From: a virus
Reading direction: 5' to 3' (one strand)
DNA: 52,514 nt
IMG/VR virus record: IMGVR_UViG_3300028592_000015
Location: 1-52,514 of that record
Notes under the pieces: model-generated
The model's database searches: none
The model's input: the letters and a program-made list of their open reading frames with translations, nothing else
Told to the model about the DNA's origin: nothing
Part shown: positions 24,620 to 32,178 of the stretch, one piece after another
How the letters are laid out: every line of letters starts with the position of its first letter
Numbering within the stretch: the stretch's first letter is position 1
Position numbers and translations under genes: made by a program

Positions 24620-24870
24620 GCCAGCAACCACCCACTAAGCTCATCGTATATTTGGCGTTCGTGCGCAACGACGAAGGCGAGCTGCAGCCAGCCTTCGAGG
24701 CGCGCGAAGCTCAGTCCGAAGCCGCCGCGAAACAGCAGGCGCGCGTCCTGTGGTCATCCGGGAAGTATGTCGGCGCGATCGCTTGGTGGCGATCCGCAGA
24801 CCTAGTGAATGGTGAGTTTGGAGATCCGGTGGTGCTGTTCTCCGAGGGCGAAGTTCCCGAGATGGAGTGA
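24616..24870 (+). CDS. Small hypothetical protein, end of immunity operon
   Basis: The 84-residue protein has KLIVYLAFVRNDEGELQPAFEAREAQSEAAAKQQARVL and a short C terminus (SEGEVPEME). It begins within the stop of the XRE gene (ATGA). It ends 7 bp from the stop of the convergent RelA/SpoT-domain gene. If the latter is a toxin, this ORF and the XRE protein are the two nearest antitoxin candidates. Not a known family to me. Confidence 0.55.
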   Translation: MSQQPPTKLIVYLAFVRNDEGELQPAFEAREAQSEAAAKQQARVLWSSGKYVGAIAWWRSADLVNGEFGDPVVLFSEGEVPEME

Positions 24871-24876
24871 TCAGTT

Positions 24877-25956
24877 CTAGGTTTGAAGAAGATTCACGAA
24901 GTCCACAGGGTCATTGAAATAGTTCCTGTAGGCACTACGAAGCTGCTTCGGCTCGCCGGTCACATACACCGCATTGATACTCCGACCGCTAGCTTCCAAC
25001 TGGCTCGCTCGCGCGATTGCCTCCTCTGAGTTCCGAAACACTTCAACGTCCAGCGAATATCCGCCTGCATCGTTCGCCACGATGTTGAGAACGTTGTGCT
25101 TGCGCAACTTGTCGAACTCGTCGAACTCCCGCATTGCGCCGAGACGCTGCAGAATTCCAAGTTCGTCTTCCAATCGCGCGAACCGCGCCTCCAGATCGTC
25201 GGTCGTCACATCCGCATAAGCGCGGGTTATCCCCTCGTGCCGGCGCGCAATGATTTCGCTGGCCATTGCGAAGAAAACACCACGAGCATCATCCCCGTGG
25301 CCAAATTTGGTGCGCTGCCGATCCATGATGTCGGAGATTTCAAGAGCGGTCGCCCAAGCGTGCTGCGCACGAGTTCGGTATTGAACCTCGACCATAAGAC
25401 CGTGCCAAGGTTCGGAAGTTTTGTCCCCAGATCGATGTGGTCGAGGATGGTGCAGAAAGACGTCGTGAACGCCCCGATAGCCAGTAGCCTTGGGATGTTC
25501 GATGTAGTTGTACTTATCGAGATCTTCGTGCTTGAGCTTGTGGTTCACGTTGCTCAACGACCTGCTAGAGAGCAGCTCACTACGGAACGAGTTGAGATCG
25601 TTGATGTCCTCGAAGATAAGCCTGCAGCCTGCAAAGTCCTGCATGGTGGTCACGTCTCTAATGAGAGGAGTGCCATCAGGCTTCGTTCTCTGAAGCTTGT
25701 CTATAACCGTGTTGCGGCGTTTCAGCCGCTGGGCGAATTCTGCGCGGATAGGTGAATTGTCGATTCGGCGCCGAAACCAGACCTTGAAAGTGTTCAAGAC
25801 ATAGCTGTGAGCAGCCCTCCATTGATCGACCAGGTCGTAGTCTTCTTGGGTTGCTCGCCCCTCTGCTACAGCTCGGCCAGCATTCCGGACCTGTGTCTTT
25901 GAAGAGGGTGGTTCGCTGAAGGACAATGGAGTGTTCTCCGATATTTTCGGCAACAC
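24877..25956 (-). CDS. RelA/SpoT-domain (p)ppGpp synthetase-like protein, toxSAS/CapRel candidate
   Basis: The start is a GTG with GAGG 6 nt upstream, giving 359 residues. A further in-frame ATG at 26004 lacks a ribosome site. The synthetase core has RLKRRNTVIDKL (helix with Arg/Lys), VTTMQDFAGCRLIF (D-x-x-G-x-R, with D107 and R112), ATGYRGVH (G-loop, Tyr) and MVEVQYRTRAQHAWA (E-x-Q, R-T). All key residues appear intact. No hydrolase domain is seen. About 140 C-terminal residues may be a regulatory domain, as in CapRel. The gene is on the lysogeny side, opposite the CI operon. Confidence 0.8.
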   Translation of the reverse strand: MLPKISENTPLSFSEPPSSKTQVRNAGRAVAEGRATQEDYDLVDQWRAAHSYVLNTFKVWFRRRIDNSPIRAEFAQRLKRRNTVIDKLQRTKPDGTPLIRDVTTMQDFAGCRLIFEDINDLNSFRSELLSSRSLSNVNHKLKHEDLDKYNYIEHPKATGYRGVHDVFLHHPRPHRSGDKTSEPWHGLMVEVQYRTRAQHAWATALEISDIMDRQRTKFGHGDDARGVFFAMASEIIARRHEGITRAYADVTTDDLEARFARLEDELGILQRLGAMREFDEFDKLRKHNVLNIVANDAGGYSLDVEVFRNSEEAIARASQLEASGRSINAVYVTGEPKQLRSAYRNYFNDPVDFVNLLQT

Positions 25957-26046
25957 TTCTAACCTCGCTTGAGTGCACGCGCCAGCGGAGTCATTCCATC
26001 TCAATCTCGCGCGTATTGCCCTATTGATACATCCAGCGCCTGGATA

Positions 26047-26071
26047 GTTCAGTGTGATTGAACCACTGAAC
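26047..26071. repeat. Inverted repeat upstream of the RelA/SpoT-domain gene
   Basis: GTTCAGTG and CACTGAAC form a perfect 8-bp palindrome around 9 nt. It lies in the untranslated region before the GTG start of the synthetase-like gene. It could be an operator (e.g. for the XRE protein at 24167) or a leader hairpin. Confidence 0.7.
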
Positions 26072-26073
26072 CT

Positions 26074-26102
26074 GAGGCAGCGCCGCTAGGCGCGGCTGCC
26101 TC
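26074..26102. repeat. Second inverted repeat upstream of the RelA/SpoT-domain gene
   Basis: GAGGCAGC and GCTGCCTC pair over 8 bp, and the inner GCC/GGC can extend the stem. It lies 2 nt from the 26047 repeat. On the minus strand no T-run follows, so it is not an intrinsic terminator for that direction; on the plus strand the downstream bases are TCTGTCC. Confidence 0.6.
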
Positions 26103-26182
26103 TCTGTCCAGGCCGATAGAACCGAAGCATCGGTTCGTGCCGTGATATCCCCTCAACCACGACATCTTACTCCATAACCGCG

Positions 26183-26211
26183 TGTATGCGCGCGCAGGAA
26201 AGGTTCGTCAA
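26183..26211 (-). promoter_or_regulatory. Probable promoter for the RelA/SpoT-domain gene
   Basis: On the minus strand a -35 TTGACG (26211-26206) and -10 CATACA (26188-26183) are spaced 17 nt. The promoter is back to back with the rightward early promoter. The resulting leader would carry the two inverted repeats at 26047-26102 before the start at 25956. Confidence 0.5.
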
Positions 26212-26220
26212 GAACTTTAT

Positions 26221-26236
26221 GCGGATTTCATTCCGC
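26221..26236. promoter_or_regulatory. Operator O2, CI-type half-sites
   Basis: GCGGA-TTTCAT-TCCGC is a perfect 5-bp palindrome with the same 6-nt spacer as O1. It lies directly upstream of the -35 box of the rightward promoter. It is also between that promoter and the leftward synthetase-gene promoter, so it could influence both. Confidence 0.75.
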
Positions 26237-26243
26237 TTTTGTG

Positions 26244-26272
26244 TTGACGCGGATTTTGATCCGCATTACGTT
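26244..26272 (+). promoter_or_regulatory. Rightward early promoter with operator O3
   Basis: -35 TTGACG (26244-26249), a 17-nt spacer and -10 TACGTT (26267-26272) precede the recombination operon. GCGGA-TTTTGA-TCCGC (26249..26264) sits between the two boxes, as O1 does in the leftward promoter. The shared half-sites argue that one repressor controls both early operons. Confidence 0.75.
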
Positions 26273-26337
26273 CACTCCATCAGCCGAGGACGAAGAAGCG
26301 CAAGCCGATCTCCTCGATACCCCGATGGAGACCGATC

Positions 26338-26514
26338 ATGAACGTCACTGCCCAGAAGCTGCGCAAAGCCCTCAACCTCCTCAAGACCGACGCCATTGCG
26401 CACAGCCGCAAGACCGAGGAGCGCGCCTGTGCTGAAATCCTCTCCCTGCCCGAAGATAGCTTCGAGCGCCTTGCAGCGGCCTTCAGCAAGGTCATTTCCG
26501 AATCTGCCGACTGA
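26338..26514 (+). CDS. Small first protein of rightward operon
   Basis: The 58-residue protein (MNVTAQKLRKALNLLKTDAI...) is predicted all-helical. GGAG lies 7 nt before the ATG. The ORF was not apparent as a long frame but has good composition. It is the first gene after the rightward promoter. No family is recognised; it may be an early regulator. Confidence 0.6.
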   Translation: MNVTAQKLRKALNLLKTDAIAHSRKTEERACAEILSLPEDSFERLAAAFSKVISESAD

Positions 26515-26576
26515 CCATTCACCAGCCAGCCCCTCACAGGGCTGGTCAGCGAACGGTTGCGTCCATGGAGATCGCT

Positions 26577-26984
26577 ATGACCAACACCATCAATGCCCAG
26601 AACATTCTGAAGGTCGCAGACGCGATTGAAGGGAAGTCCATTCCCGGTCTCGGCTTCTTCATGGATTACCTGACTTACTCCGGCAGTTCGGCAGCCCACC
26701 TGGATATGATCGGGACACCCAACTGCGGCACAGTTGCCTGCATCGCTGGCTGGGCAAGCCATATCATGGGCCAGGCCGACCGCCCGTCTTTCAGCGGCGC
26801 TCAGGAATTTTTCGGCATCACCGAAGTTCAGCGGGAAGAGCTCTTCTACGCCCGTAACCACCCGCTTACCGAAGACGACGGCGAGGGTTGGGTCCACGCC
26901 CCTCTCGACCAGATTTCTGGCGAGCAAGCCGTCCGCACTCTCCGCCACCTCGCCGCTACCGGCGTCGTCGATTGGACGGTCTGA
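26577..26984 (+). CDS. Hypothetical early protein
   Basis: The 135-residue protein starts at MTNTINAQNILKVADAIEG with GGAG 6 nt upstream; an ATG four codons earlier has no such site. The segment PNCGTVACIAGWASHIMG (residues about 48-65) is a conserved C-G-T-x-A-C-I-A-G-W motif that I recall in small phage and bacterial hypothetical proteins. FFGITEVQREELFY follows. The role is unknown. Confidence 0.65.
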   Translation: MTNTINAQNILKVADAIEGKSIPGLGFFMDYLTYSGSSAAHLDMIGTPNCGTVACIAGWASHIMGQADRPSFSGAQEFFGITEVQREELFYARNHPLTEDDGEGWVHAPLDQISGEQAVRTLRHLAATGVVDWTV

Positions 26985-26986
26985 TC

Positions 26987-27469
26987 ATGGCAACGTTCAT
27001 TCCAATTGAGCGACTGGCCAGCGGCGTTTGTGTTCACGGAAAGGGCGGCGACTTCGGACCCTTCGGCAATGCTGCCGAGGTCGTGTCGTGCGACTTCGAG
27101 GGCGACAGCTACACCGTCAAAGCCCTCCTCATCGAAACCGATGGCGCCGATGAGTGGTCCGGCGACGACGAGGTGATCTTCAGGGTCGGTGCTGGGGAGA
27201 AGATCGAGTTTGCCGGTCAGGGTATTCCCCCGTTCATGCGCCCCGAAGTGGACGTGACGATCGAGGAATGGGCCGCGAAGGCTGAGGCTCATGAGATGGC
27301 CGCAGACCGGGCCATGGCCGAGGCAGATCGTGTCCGTGGCTATGTGGGTCGGAAGATCGACGAAACGGCGCTGGTGGCTTCCGTAGCCGATGCGCTGGGC
27401 CTCGCTGGTGGAGAGCGCCGTGCCGAGTTCTTCGGTGCGTGTGATCGCGCTCTTCAGGCGGCCGAGTGA
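26987..27469 (+). CDS. Hypothetical early protein
   Basis: The 160-residue protein starts MATFIPIERLASG, 2 nt after the previous stop. The first half is beta-rich; the second half (WAAKAEAHEMAADRAMAEADRVRGYVGRKI) is a long helix and ends GERRAEFFGACDRALQAAE. No family is recognised. It is part of the rightward operon. Confidence 0.55.
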   Translation: MATFIPIERLASGVCVHGKGGDFGPFGNAAEVVSCDFEGDSYTVKALLIETDGADEWSGDDEVIFRVGAGEKIEFAGQGIPPFMRPEVDVTIEEWAAKAEAHEMAADRAMAEADRVRGYVGRKIDETALVASVADALGLAGGERRAEFFGACDRALQAAE

Positions 27470-27648
27470 TGGCCATGAGCAAGCTTCTCGGCACCATCAA
27501 GATTTGCTCCTGCCTGTTCATGGCTCGGACCTTTGGTGAATACCTGCACTCCGGCTGGGACGGCACAATCGAGTACCAGCGGTACGCTTGGCGCGGTGAG
27601 GAATGGATCATTCCCAATGGCCCGGTTGATACGGAAGGGCTGTTCTGA
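27469..27648 (+). CDS. Small hypothetical protein
   Basis: This ORF of about 59 residues starts in the TGATG junction of the previous gene; ATGs at 27469 or 27475 are both possible. It reads ICSCLFMARTFGEYLHSGWDGTIEY and is aromatic-rich. No family is recognised. The tight coupling on both sides supports expression. Confidence 0.5.
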   Translation: MAMSKLLGTIKICSCLFMARTFGEYLHSGWDGTIEYQRYAWRGEEWIIPNGPVDTEGLF

Positions 27649-27773
27649 TGCCCGCTCACCCCATCCTCGAAGCCGCTCTGGCGACCATCACCGGACTGAT
27701 GTTCTTCGCCGCGTTGATAGTGCCGGGATTCTGGCTCCGCTTCGGCTGCATGCCTTGGGAGGCGCTGCAGTGA
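27648..27773 (+). CDS. 41-residue membrane peptide
   Basis: MPAHPILEAALATITG is followed by a hydrophobic helix (LMFFAALIVPGFWL). It begins in the TGATG of the upstream gene and ends in GTGA with the next reading frame. It would be a single-pass inner membrane peptide. The function is unknown. Confidence 0.5.
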   Translation: MPAHPILEAALATITGLMFFAALIVPGFWLRFGCMPWEALQ

Positions 27774-27874
27774 CCCGCATCACCCAAGCCATCGGCCAAT
27801 CCCCATTCCACCCAATCACCAGCTTCGCCGCCGTCGCAGACGGCTCGGAGCGCGTCACTCCAAAGGAGCCAGGC

Positions 27875-28132
27875 ATGTTCGACCTAATAGGCGCCATCAG
27901 CTCGGCGCGGAAGACCTACGAGGCCGGTGTTTCCATCCGTGGGGCCATTGCCGCGGGCGGCGAGACAGAGCCGCTCCTGGCCGATCTCCATGCCCGGTTT
28001 AAAGAGCAGGCGACGGCCATGGGATATCTGGTCGAGCGCATTGATGACGATGCGGCCCAGGCAACCAAAGCCGACGATATCGACGCCATGACGGCTGTTG
28101 AGGGCGTCGAAGTGATGAGGGCTGCGGAATGA
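27875..28132 (+). CDS. Hypothetical helical protein upstream of RecE-like gene
   Basis: The 85-residue protein starts MFDLIGAISSARKTYEAG with AGGAG 6 nt upstream. An in-frame GTG at 27770 overlapping the preceding stop would add 35 residues and cannot be excluded. Mostly helical and acidic. It overlaps the RecE-like gene by 4 nt. A possible recombination accessory by position. Confidence 0.55.
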   Translation: MFDLIGAISSARKTYEAGVSIRGAIAAGGETEPLLADLHARFKEQATAMGYLVERIDDDAAQATKADDIDAMTAVEGVEVMRAAE

Positions 28133-29106
28133 AAGCCATCACCATCGAACCCGGCGAAATCATTACCGAGCCCGGCGTCTATGACATGCCGATCGAGTGG
28201 TACCATTCTCAGTGCTGCGACGGCCCGTCGATCAGCTCGAGCGGTATCCGCGCGCTGCTGCGGAGCCCGGCTGAATACTGGCGCACGTCGTCGCTCAACC
28301 CGCACCGCGTCGAAGAAGACGACAAGGAAGCCTTCATCCTGGGCCGCGCTGCGCACCACTTGCTATTGGGCGAGCGTGACTTCGGCAAGCACTTCATCGT
28401 TCGCCCCGAGGAAGCGCCGGACGGACGTGCGTGGAACGGCAACAACAACTCCTGCAAGGCGTGGCTTGAAGATCAGGCTGAAGCTGGACGCACAGTCCTC
28501 ACCCCTGCCCAGATCGAGAAGATCAAGGGCATGGCCGGACTGTTGCCGTGGCAGAAGGGCATGACCAACTGCGGCCTCGCCAATACCCCTCTCGTCGCCC
28601 AAGGCGGCGTGCTGTCTGGCGAGATTGAGCGCTCATTGATTTTCAAGGTTGGCGAGGTCTGGGTGAAGGCCCGTCCCGACGCCATTCCCGGCGACAGCAA
28701 CGACTTTGCCGACCTCAAGACGGTTTCTCCTCGCGGCGTGTCTGGCGTCACCGACCACAGCCTCGCAAACACCGTGCTCGACCATGGCTACCATGTGCAG
28801 GGCGCTGTCATCGGCATGGGCGCGAAGCGCGTCCTCGACCGGAACATGGAAGGCTTTCACCTGGTCTTTGTCGACACCACGACCGTCCATTCGGTCGCGA
28901 TCAAGACGCTGGACGATGCCGACATCGTTCTGGGCGAGCGCTCAACCTTTGCCGCCCTTTCGATCTTCGAGCGCTGCCTTGCCACTGGCGTCTGGCCCGG
29001 CCCGACCGCCCGTCAGGCGGATGCGCAGCGCCTCTCCCTGCCCTCCTACGGTCGCGAAGCGATCGACCGACACCTCGACACCCTTGAAGCGGAGCTTGCC
29101 CAGTGA
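28129..29106 (+). CDS. RecE-like PD-(D/E)XK exonuclease
   Basis: The 325-residue protein has the features of the DUF3799/RecE-type nuclease: an N-terminal ISSSGIRALLRSPAEYW segment, FILGRAAHHLLLGE, and the active site KARPDAIPG...DFADLKTVS (Asp, then D-L-K), then HGYHVQGAV. It degrades one strand from dsDNA ends to make 3' single strands for RecT. It overlaps the recT start by 4 nt (ATGA-like), as expected for a recombinase pair. Confidence 0.85.
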   Translation: MKAITIEPGEIITEPGVYDMPIEWYHSQCCDGPSISSSGIRALLRSPAEYWRTSSLNPHRVEEDDKEAFILGRAAHHLLLGERDFGKHFIVRPEEAPDGRAWNGNNNSCKAWLEDQAEAGRTVLTPAQIEKIKGMAGLLPWQKGMTNCGLANTPLVAQGGVLSGEIERSLIFKVGEVWVKARPDAIPGDSNDFADLKTVSPRGVSGVTDHSLANTVLDHGYHVQGAVIGMGAKRVLDRNMEGFHLVFVDTTTVHSVAIKTLDDADIVLGERSTFAALSIFERCLATGVWPGPTARQADAQRLSLPSYGREAIDRHLDTLEAELAQ

Positions 29107-30119
29107 ACCAGTTGGCACCCAACAATCAGCAGAGCACGTCGCTGGCTTCGGTCGGCATGGCGCGCGAAGGCAGCGGATCTCGGATCGCGCCGCAGAACCT
29201 TGGCGAGGTCGTGAAGTTCGCTGACCTCATGAGCCGCGCCGATATCGCTTTGCCCAAGCACTTGCGCGGCAACCCCGGCGCCTGCATGGCCGTGGCGCTC
29301 CAGGCACTGGACTGGCAGATGAACCCGTTCGCCGTGGCGTCGAAGTCTTATTCGGTCAGCGGAATGATCGCCTACGAAGCTCAGTTGATCGCCGCTGTAG
29401 TGAACACGCGGTCTGGCATCAAGGGGCGGCTGCGCTACGAGTATGAAGGCGAAGGCGCCAATCTTTTCTGCCGCGTCATTGGTAATCTCGACGATACCGA
29501 ATGCATCTATGAAACGCCGACAATCGGCAGCATCACCGTCAAGAACTCCCCGCTGTGGAAGTCTGACCCTAAGCAGCAGCTCGGCTATTTCGCCGCCCGC
29601 TCCTGGGCTCGCCGTCACTGCCCGGAAGTCATTCTCGGGGTCTATGATCGTGATGAGGCGGAGCAGATCAAAGACGTCACGCCGCCGGCCGGTACCGGTC
29701 TTGCTGCTCGCTTGCAGAACAACGGCGGCGGGTTCAGTGCGCAATCGGTAGAGGGCGCCCTTGGCGAGGCTCAGGAGGTCCAAGACCAGCCATTGGCCGC
29801 AGATGGTGACGAACTGGCGGAAATCCCGTCAGAAAGCACGGTAGAGCAGCCGCTAGACCCTTCTTTTGTGGACTGGAACAGCGCCGAGGAAACGGCGTCC
29901 GCTCTCAAGATGGGCGTGCTGCCGGAAGGCTTCTCTACCAATCTCTCCGGCGCTCTCGTCATCCCGGACGAACTGCATGGGAAGAAGGGCCAGCCGCGCG
30001 GCCACAGCATCATTGCTGCGAGCTACGACGAGATCGTCACTGCCTCTGGCGTGGTCGTGAAGTCCAAGGCACCGGACGATGACTTCCCCGGCGATATACC
30101 GAGCGATGGAGACGCATGA
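29103..30119 (+). CDS. recT: RecT-family single-strand annealing protein
   Basis: The 338-residue protein has a RecT core: VVKFADLMSRADIALPKHLRGNPGACMAVALQALDWQMNPFAVASKSY, IAYEAQLIAAVV and SWARRHCPEVILGVYDRDE. It anneals complementary single strands produced by the RecE-like nuclease. The C-terminal ~140 residues are a variable acidic region. TGATG junction with the DnaQ-like gene. Confidence 0.9.
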   Translation: MNQLAPNNQQSTSLASVGMAREGSGSRIAPQNLGEVVKFADLMSRADIALPKHLRGNPGACMAVALQALDWQMNPFAVASKSYSVSGMIAYEAQLIAAVVNTRSGIKGRLRYEYEGEGANLFCRVIGNLDDTECIYETPTIGSITVKNSPLWKSDPKQQLGYFAARSWARRHCPEVILGVYDRDEAEQIKDVTPPAGTGLAARLQNNGGGFSAQSVEGALGEAQEVQDQPLAADGDELAEIPSESTVEQPLDPSFVDWNSAEETASALKMGVLPEGFSTNLSGALVIPDELHGKKGQPRGHSIIAASYDEIVTASGVVVKSKAPDDDFPGDIPSDGDA

Positions 30120-30844
30120 TGGCCCTGATCGCTCGTGTACTGGACTTCGAAACGACGGGTTTCCCCGAAAACGAAGCCGCCGAAATCATCGAATATGGTT
30201 TTGTCGATGTCGACCTGGCTGGACGCTTCATAATCGATGGCAGCGCCCGGCAGGGCCTTCGCAAGCCCATGGGCGAGATTCCGCCTGAGACATCGGCCGT
30301 CCATCATTTCGTGGCTGCTGATTTCGTGGAGGCGCCGGGCCACGTCGAGATGACGAAGACCTTGGCCGGCGGTCTGGCGGAAGACGACATCTATGTCGCC
30401 CACAACGCTGCATTCGAGCAGCACTTCTATTCGAAGCGCCCGCAGTCGTGGATTTGCACGCTAAAGTGCGCCTATCGGGCATGGCCTGAAGCGCCGGGGC
30501 ACAATAACCAGACCCTGCGCTACTGGTTGGGTCTCGATCTCGACCCGGCGCTGGCGATGCCGCCACATCGCGCCCTGCCCGACGCCTATGTGACGGCGCA
30601 CATATTCCAGAAGCTTCTCGATCTTCGTCCCGTCGAGCGCCTGATCGAGATCAGCAAGGAGCCCGGTTTCCTGCCGAGGATGAACTTCGGCAAATACCGC
30701 GGCAAGAGCTTCAAGGAGGTCGCCCAGACCGACCGTGGCTACCTGACTTGGATCGTGGACAAGTCCGATATGGATGCCGACGTGAAGTTCACCGCCAACT
30801 GGTGGCTTCGCCGTGGTCCTGAAGCTGCGGGTGACGCCCAATGA
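30116..30844 (+). CDS. DnaQ-like 3'-5' exonuclease with C-terminal zinc-free DUF3820-like tail
   Basis: The 242-residue protein has Exo I LDFETTG (D9, E11), Exo [11 protein letters not shown], and Exo [13 protein letters not shown] (His, Asp), a DEDDh exonuclease. The last ~60 residues, [14 protein letters not shown]...YLTWIV, form a DUF3820-like motif also seen at the end of other phage exonucleases. It probably trims ends or proofreads during replication/recombination. Two overlapping starts are possible (30116 or 30119). Confidence 0.85.
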   Translation: MMALIARVLDFETTGFPENEAAEIIEYGFVDVDLAGRFIIDGSARQGLRKPMGEIPPETSAVHHFVAADFVEAPGHVEMTKTLAGGLAEDDIYVAHNAAFEQHFYSKRPQSWICTLKCAYRAWPEAPGHNNQTLRYWLGLDLDPALAMPPHRALPDAYVTAHIFQKLLDLRPVERLIEISKEPGFLPRMNFGKYRGKSFKEVAQTDRGYLTWIVDKSDMDADVKFTANWWLRRGPEAAGDAQ

Positions 30845-31323
30845 ACAGCGTCAACAAGGTAATTCTGGTCGGGAATTTGGGGCAAGACCCTGAAGTCCGG
30901 AACCTCCCCAGTGGCGGCAAGGTCGTGAACCTATCCATCGCCACCAGCGAAAAGTGGAAGGATCGCAACTCGGGCGAGCAGCGCGAAAAGACCGAGTGGC
31001 ACCGTGTCGTTATCTTCTCGGAAGGACTGGGCAAGGTTGCCGAGCAGCACCTGCGCAAGGGGTCTAAGGTTTACATCGAAGGCCAATTGCAAACCCGCAA
31101 ATGGCAGGACCAGTCCGGCGCCGACAAGTTCAGCACCGAGATCGTCTTGCAGGGCTTTAACGCTTCGATGGTGCTGCTCGACGGCCCACAGGGGGCCGGA
31201 GATCGCACGCCATCCGAGGAGCGGGGGAGCGCCGGCAATGGCGGAAGCGAATCCCGCTCCGGTGGCTTTAGTGGTGCAGGCGGCCTCGACAGTGACATTC
31301 CATTTCGTCAGCAGACCGACTGA
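30841..31323 (+). CDS. ssb: Single-stranded DNA-binding protein
   Basis: The 160-residue SSB has the OB fold ([59 protein letters not shown]), a Gly/Ser-rich linker, and the C-terminal tip [11 protein letters not shown]. The usual acidic tip ends in IPF, but here extra residues follow IPF, which could alter binding of tip partners. ATGA with the exonuclease gene. Confidence 0.93.
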   Translation: MNSVNKVILVGNLGQDPEVRNLPSGGKVVNLSIATSEKWKDRNSGEQREKTEWHRVVIFSEGLGKVAEQHLRKGSKVYIEGQLQTRKWQDQSGADKFSTEIVLQGFNASMVLLDGPQGAGDRTPSEERGSAGNGGSESRSGGFSGAGGLDSDIPFRQQTD

Positions 31324-31337
31324 GCGGGAGAGTCGCC

Positions 31338-31490
31338 ATGCTCATCGCCTCCACACCCCATCCCCGCGCCCCCGAGCCGCTGAACGTGGCCGATCTGGGC
31401 AAGCCGGTATCGATGCGCAAGGCGCTCGCGATCCTGCGGCAGCGTCGTCCGCATGCCGTCTCGCTGCCGAAGCGGAAGATCCGGCCATGA
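31338..31490 (+). CDS. Small basic peptide
   Basis: This is a 50-residue ORF (MLIASTPHPRAPEPLNVADLGK...) with GGGAG 7 nt before the ATG. It ends in PKRKIRP and overlaps the next start by 4 nt (ATGA). No family is known. Coupling on both sides supports translation. Confidence 0.55.
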   Translation: MLIASTPHPRAPEPLNVADLGKPVSMRKALAILRQRRPHAVSLPKRKIRP

Positions 31491-31717
31491 ACCCGTTCCG
31501 CTTCCTGAACCCGTTCTACGCCCTCCGCCTTGAACGCAAGCTGGCAGAGGTAACGGCGCGAGCCGAAGGCCTCGTCGCCCTTGTCGAGGCCGAACAGAAG
31601 CGCCGGCGCGGCTACCTGATGACCGTTGCCGATGCCTTGACCACCGGGCGCACCTCAGAAGCCAAGACGATGGTGGACGCCCTCGTGCTGGTTCTCGGCG
31701 GGAAGGATGCGGCATGA
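31487..31717 (+). CDS. Small helical protein
   Basis: The 76-residue protein begins MNPFRFLNPFYALRLERKLAEVTAR and is mostly a long amphipathic helix (residues about 10-45). The N terminus NPFRFLNPFYAL is aromatic and may be membrane-associated. Overlaps with both neighbours support expression. The role is unknown. Confidence 0.5.
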   Translation: MNPFRFLNPFYALRLERKLAEVTARAEGLVALVEAEQKRRRGYLMTVADALTTGRTSEAKTMVDALVLVLGGKDAA

Positions 31718-32178
31718 CCATGATCCGCAGCCAGAAGGTTCTGCGCAGCGCCAAGGGCCAGCTCTGCTCTGCCCGCTTCCCCGGCATTTGCTGCGGAGAC
31801 CCGGCCACGACCGTGTGGGCCCATTTGAACGGACATTCGTTCGGCAAGGGCGCGGGCATCAAGGCCCATGACATTCATGGATTCCACGCCTGCTTCGCCT
31901 GTCATTCCTACTACGACACCGGGCACGGCACGAAGCCGCTGATGAGCGATGCCGAATTGCTCTGGGCGGTGCTGGGCGCCGTGACCGAGACATGGGTTCG
32001 CCTGATCGCCGCCGGCATCGTTCTGGTGCCAATGGATGCTGAGAAGCCTGCCGCCGAGCGGCCAATTCCGGCCCGCAAGCCGAAGGCAGAGCGCGCCAAG
32101 ATCCAATCGAGAAATGAATGGCCGAAAGGCCAGAAGCTGCAATCGCGCAATGACCTGCGCCGGAAGGAACGCACATGA
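31714..32178 (+). CDS. YbcO/DUF1364-type recombination nuclease
   Basis: The 154-residue protein has FPGICCGDPATTVWAHLNGH, AHDIHGFHACFACHSYYD (a His-Cys metal-binding HNH-like layout), and a basic C-terminal tail. This fits the YbcO (DUF1364) nuclease family of lambdoid recombination modules. It likely cuts branched or single-stranded DNA. It is in the recombination block after SSB. Confidence 0.8.
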   Translation: MTMIRSQKVLRSAKGQLCSARFPGICCGDPATTVWAHLNGHSFGKGAGIKAHDIHGFHACFACHSYYDTGHGTKPLMSDAELLWAVLGAVTETWVRLIAAGIVLVPMDAEKPAAERPIPARKPKAERAKIQSRNEWPKGQKLQSRNDLRRKERT

